A DNA stretch of 60,148 nt, taken from positions 7,762 to 67,909 of the forward strand of contig NZXU01000117.1 in the NCBI GenBank assembly GCA_002698425.1, given 5' to 3'. Of this stretch, positions 54,085-60,148 are shown in pieces; the stretch's first letter is position 1; the number at the start of each line of letters is the position of its first letter. The notes below the pieces were generated by a model that worked only from the letters and a program-made list of their open reading frames with translations, made no database searches and was not told where the DNA came from. Source of the stretch: Ahrensia sp. (GTDB lineage Bacteria; Pseudomonadota; Alphaproteobacteria; Rhizobiales; Rhizobiaceae). The position numbers were made by a program, and so were the translations under genes.

Positions 54085-55419
54085 TTGAAAAAACTGACGC
54101 TTCTGTTCTTCACCGTATTCTTCCTGGCCGCGGGCGCAGCCGCCTGGGGACAGGAAAACGGCACCATCGATCCCGAGCACGCGATCGACGATCACGAGAT
54201 CGACATGCGCATCGAGGCGATATTCGATGAGATGGGCGGGCTGAACACCGTCTTCGTCACGGTGCGTTCGGGCGTGGTGACGTTGCGCGGCAAGGTGCGC
54301 GAAGCGGCGCTTGCCGAACAGGCGGAGGCGATCGCGGGCCGCGTGACCGGCGTGGTGGCCGTCAAGAACGAGATCGAGGAAGTGACCTCGCTCTCCCTGC
54401 GGCTGGAGCCTGTCTATGAGCGTTTGACGAAGCGGGCCGTTCAGACGGTGGCCTATATACCGCTCCTTGCGGTCGCCCTCGTGGTGTGGGCGTTGATCTA
54501 TGCCGCCGGCTGGTATTGCGCCCGCCGGGACTGGCCGTGGAACCGCATCGCTCCCAACTCCTTCATCGCCAGCCTGCTGCGCCAACTCGTGCGTCTCGCC
54601 TTCTTCATCGCCGGCGCGGTCATGGCGCTCGATATTCTCGGCGCTTCGGCCCTGCTCGGCACGATCCTGGGCGCGGCGGGGATTGTCGGTCTCGCGATCG
54701 GCTTTGCGGTCCGTGACACAGTCGAAAACTACATTGCCAGTATTCTGTTGTCCGTCCGGCAGCCCTTCAGTCCGAAGGATTACATCGCCATCGAGACTTA
54801 CGAGGGCTTCGTGATCAGCCTTACCTCCCGGGCCACGATCCTGATCGATCCCGACGGGAACCACATCCGCATTCCGAATGCGACCGTGTTCAAGAGCAAC
54901 ATCACCAATTACAGCCGCAATCCCCAGCGGCGCTTCCTGTTCAAGATCGGCATCGACCCGGAAAGCAACTCCGACAGGGCGCTCGAGCTGGCGCTGGCAA
55001 AGATACGCTCGCTCGATTTCGTTCTTGCCGATCCCGGGCCCGATGGCTGGATCGACGAGATCGGCGATTCAACCATCACGCTGACGCTGACCGGCTGGAT
55101 CGACCAGAACCAGACCAGCTTTCTCAAGGCTCGCTCGGAAAGCATGCGCCTGGTCAAGCTCGAACTGGAAGCGCACGGGATCTCTCTGCCCGAACCGACC
55201 TACCGCCTGCGAATCGAGGGGGAGGGCGCTTCCGTCGTGGCCCCGAAATCGGGACAACCCGCCGCGCCGGAAAAAGCCCCGGAGGAGCCGGAGGAAACCA
55301 CGATTGCCAACGACACGCGCCCGGACCAGGCCGTATCTCGCAAGATCGAGGAGGAGCGTTCCCATGCTTCCAAGGGCGACCTGCTCAGCGAGGTGTCTCC
55401 CGACGAACTCAATGGCTGA
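54085..55419 (+). CDS. Mechanosensitive channel of the MscS family with periplasmic BON domain
   Basis: 444 residues from TTG 54085, which begins a clear signal peptide (MKKLTLLFFTVFFLAAGAAA). A BON domain follows (about 30-105: RIEAIFDEMGGLNTVFVTVR, VVAVKNEIEEV), then three membrane helices (about 120-210) and the pore/beta domain with GLAIGFAVRDTVENYIASIL and PFSPKDYIAIETYEGFV. MscS channels release solutes on hypo-osmotic shock. The C-terminal 70 residues are acidic and low-complexity. BON domains bind lipid or peptidoglycan and may link the channel to the envelope. Confidence 0.9.
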   Translation: MKKLTLLFFTVFFLAAGAAAWGQENGTIDPEHAIDDHEIDMRIEAIFDEMGGLNTVFVTVRSGVVTLRGKVREAALAEQAEAIAGRVTGVVAVKNEIEEVTSLSLRLEPVYERLTKRAVQTVAYIPLLAVALVVWALIYAAGWYCARRDWPWNRIAPNSFIASLLRQLVRLAFFIAGAVMALDILGASALLGTILGAAGIVGLAIGFAVRDTVENYIASILLSVRQPFSPKDYIAIETYEGFVISLTSRATILIDPDGNHIRIPNATVFKSNITNYSRNPQRRFLFKIGIDPESNSDRALELALAKIRSLDFVLADPGPDGWIDEIGDSTITLTLTGWIDQNQTSFLKARSESMRLVKLELEAHGISLPEPTYRLRIEGEGASVVAPKSGQPAAPEKAPEEPEETTIANDTRPDQAVSRKIEEERSHASKGDLLSEVSPDELNG

Positions 55420-55471
55420 CCGCCCAAGCGGCCTTCCACCGCGATGAGCTTTGCGCTACGTGCGGGCCTCC

Positions 55472-56431
55472 ATGTCGTCCGATCCCGCCCAAACCGTTCC
55501 CCAGTCGCGCCCGATGCTGGCCATCGGCCTGAAAGTTGCTTCGGTCGTTGCGTTCATGGGCATGGCGACCGCGATCAAATATTCCGGTCAGTTGCCCGCC
55601 GGTCAGATCGTGTTCTTTCGGTCGGTTTTCGCTATCGTTCCGATCTGTGCCTATCTTCTCGTCGTCGGTGAACTCGCGGGCGCCTGGCGCACCAGCCATC
55701 CGGTCGGCCATGTCATGCGCGGAATGGTCGGCGTGACGGCAATGGCGCTCGGCTTTTTCGGCCTGACTCGCCTGCCGCTGCCCGATGCCACCGCGATCGG
55801 CTATGCCCGGCCGTTGGTGACGGTCGTACTCGGCGCCGTGTTGCTCGGCGAGGTCGTGCGGCGTTATCGCTGGGGGGCCGTCATCGTCGGCCTTCTCGGT
55901 GTGCTGATCATCTCCTGGCCGAAACTGCAGCTGTTTCGCGGCGGAGGCGGCTTCGGCGGGGACGAAGCGCTGGGCGTGATCGCCACCTTCCTGTCCGCCT
56001 GTATCGCCGGGCTCGCCATGGTTCTGGTTCGCCGACTGCTCGTCACCGAACGCACGGCGACGATCGTGCTCTATTTCTCCGTGACGGCCTCGGTCTTTGC
56101 GTTGCTGACCATTCCTTTCGGTTGGGAGGCGCTGAACATGACGCAGACCGTGGCGCTGATCCTGTCCGGGTTTTGCGGCGGCCTCGGCCAGATCCTGCTG
56201 ACCGAAAGCTATCGCCACGGCGAAGTCTCCACGATCGCGCCCTTCGAATATACATCCGTGCTGATCAGCATCGTGATCGGTTATTTCGTGTTTTCCGAAG
56301 TGCCGGGCTGGGCGATGATCATCGGCTCTGCGATCGTGACCGCGTCCGGCATCTTCATCATCTATCGCGAGCGCCAGATCGGCCTGCAGCGAAAAGGCGT
56401 TGCGCGCCGCAGTGTCACGCCGCAGGGCTGA
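55472..56431 (+). CDS. EamA/DMT-family transporter
   Basis: 319 residues from ATG 55472; TTG 55451 would add seven residues. Ten predicted helices in two EamA repeats: first starting KVASVVAFMGMATAIKYSG, second near GVIATFLSACIAGLAMVLVR. VLLGEVVRRYRWGAVIVGLLGV is the typical end of repeat one. Exporter of metabolites (amino acids or nucleotide-like compounds); substrate unknown. It converges on the MFS gene with a 7-bp gap. Confidence 0.88.
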   Translation: MSSDPAQTVPQSRPMLAIGLKVASVVAFMGMATAIKYSGQLPAGQIVFFRSVFAIVPICAYLLVVGELAGAWRTSHPVGHVMRGMVGVTAMALGFFGLTRLPLPDATAIGYARPLVTVVLGAVLLGEVVRRYRWGAVIVGLLGVLIISWPKLQLFRGGGGFGGDEALGVIATFLSACIAGLAMVLVRRLLVTERTATIVLYFSVTASVFALLTIPFGWEALNMTQTVALILSGFCGGLGQILLTESYRHGEVSTIAPFEYTSVLISIVIGYFVFSEVPGWAMIIGSAIVTASGIFIIYRERQIGLQRKGVARRSVTPQG

Positions 56432-56438
56432 CAGTCCG

Positions 56439-57686
56439 TCAGCCGGAGGACTCCTCGGCTTGCGGATAAAGCTGGATTGCTTCCGGGGTCTGCGCCGATG
56501 CAACCGGCGGCGCATAGGTGAAGTCGCTCATCTCCTCCTGGGGGACCGCCTCGCGCCGGGTCAGGCGCCAGGCGGCATAGAAGGTGAAGGCGAGAAACGA
56601 CAGCGCCATCATCGCGAAGATGCCGGCCGGGCCCATGATATTCATGAAACCGCCCGCAATCACCGGTCCGGCCATCGAGCCCGCGCCGTAAATGATCAGC
56701 AGACCGGAAGAGACCTCGACGAAATCGTCCGGAGAGGCATGGTCGTTCGCATGGGCGACGATGATCGAATAAAGCGGCATCAGCACGCCGCCGAACAGGA
56801 ACATCAAAACGAAGAGCACGGTCAGCGAGACGCCCGCCATCATCGTGAGGAGCGTGGTCAGCACGACGCCTGCCGACGTCGTCGCGATGATGACGAAACG
56901 GCGGTCCGTCCGGTCGGAATAGCGCCCGATCGGAAACTGGAACACCATCCCGCCGATCATCACCAGCGCCATCGTGGTCGCAATCTGGGCATGTGACAGG
57001 CCGACGGCCTGTAAAAAAACCGGTGTCTGAAAGCTGTAGGCTCCAAACGCCGCGCCGGTGACCGCCACGCCGATGAAGGCGAGCGGCGAGTTCGTGAACA
57101 GTTTTCGTAGGTCGAGCGAAACCTGGGCCAGCGGCCTTGGCGAAGTGGCGTTGGACAGGCCGGTCGGGATCACGGCCGCGGCGAGCAGAACGGCTGCGAT
57201 CATGAACAATGTCGCAAGGCCCGGATCGGCTGTCGCAAGGAGGAATTGCCCGCTCATCAGCCCGACCATGGTGACAACCATATAGACAGAGAAGATCTTG
57301 CCGCGTTCCTCGTTCGGCGCTTTTTCGTTGAGCCAGCTTTCGACGATCATATAGGTCCCGGCCAGCGCGAAGCCGCCGATGCCGCGCGTGACGACCCATG
57401 CCAGCGGATGAACGATCAAGGCGTGCAGCAGGATCGAAATCGCAAGGACCGCCGCGAGCACGGCATAGACGCGCACATGGCCGACGCGCAGCACCATGCG
57501 CGGCACGAACAGGCAGCCCGCGGTGAAGCTGAGCGCATAACCGAACCCGATCCAGCCGATGACGACCGGGCTCCAGCCCTCCATCGCCGCGCGGATCGGC
57601 AAGAGCACGCCGATCAGCCCGTTGCCGGCCAGCAGCAGGAATGTCGAAGCGAGCAGGCCCGCGACTGGCAGCACGAGTTGAATCAT
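56439..57686 (-). CDS. MFS transporter
   Basis: 415 residues with 12 predicted helices. The intracellular motif between helices 2-3 is weak (VPRMVLRVGHVRVYA), while FPIGRYSDRTDRRFVI in the second half matches the MFS motif A pattern. The KAPNEERGKIFSVYMVV stretch is common in the UhpC/YcaD-like group. Substrate not predictable. It starts 94 bp from the end of the UDG gene on the same strand. Confidence 0.85.
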   Translation of the reverse strand: MIQLVLPVAGLLASTFLLLAGNGLIGVLLPIRAAMEGWSPVVIGWIGFGYALSFTAGCLFVPRMVLRVGHVRVYAVLAAVLAISILLHALIVHPLAWVVTRGIGGFALAGTYMIVESWLNEKAPNEERGKIFSVYMVVTMVGLMSGQFLLATADPGLATLFMIAAVLLAAAVIPTGLSNATSPRPLAQVSLDLRKLFTNSPLAFIGVAVTGAAFGAYSFQTPVFLQAVGLSHAQIATTMALVMIGGMVFQFPIGRYSDRTDRRFVIIATTSAGVVLTTLLTMMAGVSLTVLFVLMFLFGGVLMPLYSIIVAHANDHASPDDFVEVSSGLLIIYGAGSMAGPVIAGGFMNIMGPAGIFAMMALSFLAFTFYAAWRLTRREAVPQEEMSDFTYAPPVASAQTPEAIQLYPQAEESSG

Positions 57687-57780
57687 CGGTAGCGGATATC
57701 CTTTGTTCCTGATCCGCGTTAGCGCGAAAGATTGGCGTGCGCATGAAAGAGAGGCGACGAATGATGCCCAGAATACGCCG

Positions 57781-58599
57781 TCAGGCGATGCGCGCCGTTT
57801 CGTCCAGCCGGTCCCTGATTTTCAGCAGGTCGGCCCATGCGTAGCGTTTCTGCGCCGGCTGTTCGAGCAGGTAGCGCGGCTGCAGCGTCGCGATGGCGGG
57901 GATTTCCGTGCCGTTTTCCGTCGTTACGGTTTTCCATTCGCCGCGCAGTTTCAGGATGTCGGCGGATGCGCCGAGCAGGATGCGTGCGGCGCCATTACCG
58001 AGCAGGACAAGGAAATGCGGCCGCGCCAGTTCGATTTGCCGCTCGATGAAGGGCCGGCAGATCGTGGCGTTGAGCGGCGAGGGGGCTGCATTGCCCGGGA
58101 CACGCCACGGCACGGCGAAGCCGAGATAGCAATCGTCCCGCGAGCGGCCGATCGCCGCCAGCATGCGATCGAAAAGCAGGCCTTCCGGGCCGGTCAGCGC
58201 CTCGCCCGAAGCGTCGTCATCGCGCCCGGGCGCATCCGAGATCATCATCATCGCCGCGCCGCGCGTCCCGCCCTCGAAGACGGTATGGCGGGCGGTCAGC
58301 TTCAGATTGCAGCCGTCGAAACTTTCGATCGCCTTGCGCAAGTCGTCCAGCGTCTCGGCTTTCTTCGCGACCTGTCGGGCCATCGCGATGGCGTCCGCAT
58401 CCGGCATGGCGGGAAGCCGCGATGCCGCAGCGGCAGGGGGCGGAGCTGCCGGTTTCGGGGCGGATTTCGGTGCAGCGGCGGTCTCGGCGTCGAAGCGGTT
58501 CGGCGCTTCGTCGGCCAGCGGGAAATCAAGCCCGCTATCCGCATAGAAGCGCAGCAGGCTTTCCAGTTCGCCCCTCGTCATTTCGCTCGCCTTGACCAT
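57781..58599 (-). CDS. Divergent family-4 uracil-DNA glycosylase
   Basis: 272 residues from ATG 58599 (AAAGGTGG just upstream); an ATG at 58638 has no ribosome site. N-terminal 25-70 is Ala/Pro-rich. The fold is readable as family 4: LLGNGAARILLG, VPWRVPGNAAPS, ICRPFIERQIELARP and a C-terminal QPAQKRYAWADLL. Key motifs deviate: SDAPGRDDD where GEAPGxxED is usual, and TLQPRYLLEQP where the catalytic HPxYLL is usual (His replaced by Gln). Cysteines for a [4Fe-4S] cluster are partly visible (FDGCNLK, DDCYLG, ICRPF). Activity on uracil is uncertain. Confidence 0.8.
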   Translation of the reverse strand: MVKASEMTRGELESLLRFYADSGLDFPLADEAPNRFDAETAAAPKSAPKPAAPPPAAAASRLPAMPDADAIAMARQVAKKAETLDDLRKAIESFDGCNLKLTARHTVFEGGTRGAAMMMISDAPGRDDDASGEALTGPEGLLFDRMLAAIGRSRDDCYLGFAVPWRVPGNAAPSPLNATICRPFIERQIELARPHFLVLLGNGAARILLGASADILKLRGEWKTVTTENGTEIPAIATLQPRYLLEQPAQKRYAWADLLKIRDRLDETARIA

Positions 58600-58638
58600 T
58601 GACCACCTTTCGCAGACGCCGAAGCCGCCTTCAAGCAT

Positions 58639-59068
58639 TCATGAAGCGGGGATGCGCGGGGAGAGCCGGATATAGAAGGCTTGCACCGGCGTTGGATCGG
58701 TGATCAGGAAGCGGAATTCGGCCCGTTTGCGCGGGTCTACGAAGCCGTTCTCGAACAGCAGCCTGTCATGGGGCTCGAAATCGTAACGGGCATCGGCGAA
58801 GGCATTCGAAATCGTGGTCTTCCGGTCGAAACGGCGCTGGTCGAAGGACAATCCGTCACCGAAGATGTTCGGCTCCCCGAATTTTTCCTGCAGTTCCAGT
58901 TCGAATCCGATCCATGGGACGCCGCGATTGAAAATCCCCCGAGCTCGTCGGAAAAGGCGTAGGGAGGGGAATGGTCACCGCGGTTGTGTCGGCGGTCTGT
59001 CCCTCCGCGGTGATCGCAGCGAGGAGAGCCATGCCGGCAATCGCCGTACGAACGGGCCCGAACACCAT
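58639..59068 (-). pseudogene. Secreted protein gene broken by a frameshift
   Basis: One frame begins at ATG 59068 with a signal peptide (RTAIAGMALLAAITAEGQTA) and stops at 58856. A second frame, one base off, is open from about 58945 to 58639 and reads RGVPWIGFELELQEKFGEPN, then SFDQRRFDRKTTISNAFADA and a coherent end AFYIRLSPRIPAS. Losing one base from the five-base C run at 58936-58940 joins them into one exported protein of about 140 residues. Either a real mutation or a sequencing error. The family is not recognised. The plus-strand ORF across it (58681-58962) is a shadow. Confidence 0.6.
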
Positions 59069-59263
59069 GCGAAAGTTTAGCGTGAATTGAGAGAACTCGG
59101 TAGCCGCTCTTGATTTACGTTTACGTACAAGTCAAAAAAACTCCGAAAAATGTGTCGTAATCCGTCCTTGCACGCAGGGATTTGCAGGATACATTCGGCG
59201 CCGACTGGAAAAGGGGCGAAAGCGGGCCAAGTGAACCCGTCAAAGCCGTAGCGGAGAATGACA

Positions 59264-60148
59264 ATGAGCGACGGAAGTGCTGGCGACAATCCGATGAACG
59301 AGCCGCGCGAAAGCATGGAATTCGACGTGGTGATCGTCGGCGCCGGTCCGGCCGGCCTTGCCGCCGCGATCCGCCTCAAGCAGGCGAATGCCGATCTGTC
59401 CGTCGTCGTTCTGGAAAAGGGCGCGGAGGTTGGCGCGCATATCCTGTCCGGCGCCGTGGTCGACCCGGTCGGCATCGACAAGCTGATCCCGGACTGGCGC
59501 GACGACCCGGATCATCCGTTCAAGACGGAGGTCAAGGAGGACCAGTTCCTGTTCCTGGGCCCCGCCGGTTCGATCCGCCTGCCGAATTTCGCGATGCCGC
59601 CGCTGATGAACAATCACGGCAATTACATCGTCTCGCTCGGCAATGTCTGCCGCTGGCTGGGCGCGCGCGCGGAAGCGCTCGGCGTCGAGATCTATCCGGG
59701 CTTCGCCGCTGCCGAGGTGCTCTATAACGATGACGGGTCCGTCAAGGGCGTCGCCACCGGCGACATGGGTGTCCAGCGCGACGGTACGCCGGGCCCGATG
59801 TTCGCCCGCGGCATGGAACTGCACGGCAAATACACGCTGATCGGGGAGGGCGTGCGCGGCTCGCTCGCCAAGCAACTGATCGCCAATTTCTCGCTGGATG
59901 CGCATAGCGACTACCCGAAGTTCGGCATCGGCATCAAGGAACTCTGGGAGGTAAAGCCGGAGAAACACCGCCAGGGGCTGGTGCAGCACTCATTCGGCTG
60001 GCCGCTCGACATGAAGACCGGCGGCGGCTCGTTCCTCTATCACCTGGAGGACAATCTCGTCGCGGTCGGCTTCGTCGTCCACCTCAACTACAAGAACCCC
60101 TATCTCTATCCCTTCGAGGAATTCCAGCGCTTCAAGACGCATCCGGCG
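59264..60148 (+). CDS. etfD: Electron transfer flavoprotein-ubiquinone oxidoreductase (3' end outside window)
   Basis: The first 295 codons are present and the frame is open to the window end; full proteins are about 550-600 residues. It passes electrons from the electron transfer flavoprotein (fatty- and amino-acid oxidation) to ubiquinone at the membrane. Seen: FAD motif VVIVGAGPAGLAAAIRL (about 23-39), KGAEVGAHILSGAVVDP, GNVCRWLGARAEALGVEIYP and GGGSFLYHLEDNLVAVGFV. ATG 59264 has GGAG at 8-base spacing; an in-frame ATG at 59258 is too close to it. The iron-sulfur domain lies outside. Confidence 0.94.
   Translation, partial: MSDGSAGDNPMNEPRESMEFDVVIVGAGPAGLAAAIRLKQANADLSVVVLEKGAEVGAHILSGAVVDPVGIDKLIPDWRDDPDHPFKTEVKEDQFLFLGPAGSIRLPNFAMPPLMNNHGNYIVSLGNVCRWLGARAEALGVEIYPGFAAAEVLYNDDGSVKGVATGDMGVQRDGTPGPMFARGMELHGKYTLIGEGVRGSLAKQLIANFSLDAHSDYPKFGIGIKELWEVKPEKHRQGLVQHSFGWPLDMKTGGGSFLYHLEDNLVAVGFVVHLNYKNPYLYPFEEFQRFKTHPA

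Noticed and set aside
58681..58962. 93-codon plus-strand ORF
   Set aside because: It is antisense to the coherent frame of the broken exported-protein gene and has no recognisable features.
1..60148. CRISPR array, tRNA or rRNA genes
   Set aside because: No regularly spaced repeat array and no cloverleaf or rRNA-like sequence was noticed in the gaps. This was read by eye; a tRNAscan or covariance-model run was not possible.

Overview
The window is a high-GC, densely packed piece of a bacterial chromosome. It most likely comes from an alphaproteobacterium of the Hyphomicrobiales (Rhizobiales), close to the Rhizobiaceae/Phyllobacteriaceae. The main reason is gene order: feuN-feuP-feuQ, cycHJKL, degP, a two-component pair, glnE and a PleC-type kinase follow each other as I remember them from Sinorhizobium meliloti. 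Rhizobial-type GC-rich intergenic palindromes and GANTC (CcrM) sites support this. The genus cannot be fixed from sequence reading alone.

Region 1 (1-13.6 kb) is a structural gene cluster in the order of the Rhodobacter gene transfer agent (GTA): portal (cut by the window edge), a small membrane protein, prohead protease, capsid, connector, head closure, a 48-aa ORF, DUF3168, major tail protein, gp10-like, tail chaperone, a very short tape measure, DUF2460, DUF2163, an NlpC/P60 peptidase and a 1272-aa host-contact protein. It is interrupted between chaperone and tape measure by two host-like genes on the opposite strand (a PACE efflux protein and a NUDIX hydrolase).

Region 2 (13.7-33.9 kb) is core chromosome: the FeuNPQ regulatory system, a small lipoprotein, the cytochrome c maturation operon, a hydrolase-OsmC fusion, a 'mobile mystery' A/B (XRE/Fic) toxin-antitoxin-like pair behind an AT-rich palindromic operator, DegP, a two-component pair split by a 307-bp element with terminal inverted repeats, GlnE, a four-EF-hand secreted protein, and the PleC-type kinase whose upstream region holds three GANTC sites in 30 bp.

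Region 3 (33.9-50 kb) is accessory metabolism and signalling: an operon of an alpha/beta hydrolase, LigA, LigB and a YCII protein (class III ring-cleavage dioxygenase); pepN; an orphan molybdenum hydroxylase large subunit; dtd; a diguanylate cyclase; an LHPP-like phosphatase; a tight SDR / Baeyer-Villiger monooxygenase / beta-lactamase-fold esterase operon that reads as a ketone-degradation module; a second diguanylate cyclase; and a CoA transferase. An ATGTATACAT palindrome occurs twice upstream of the lig operon and once between pepN and the molybdoenzyme, which suggests a shared regulator.

Region 4 (50-60.1 kb) has two tandem soluble globin-coupled chemoreceptors, each with a C-terminal xWxxF tether and a minus-strand terminator, then a BON-MscS channel, an EamA exporter, an MFS transporter, a divergent family-4 uracil-DNA glycosylase, a frameshifted secreted-protein gene, and the start of ETF-ubiquinone oxidoreductase (cut by the window end).
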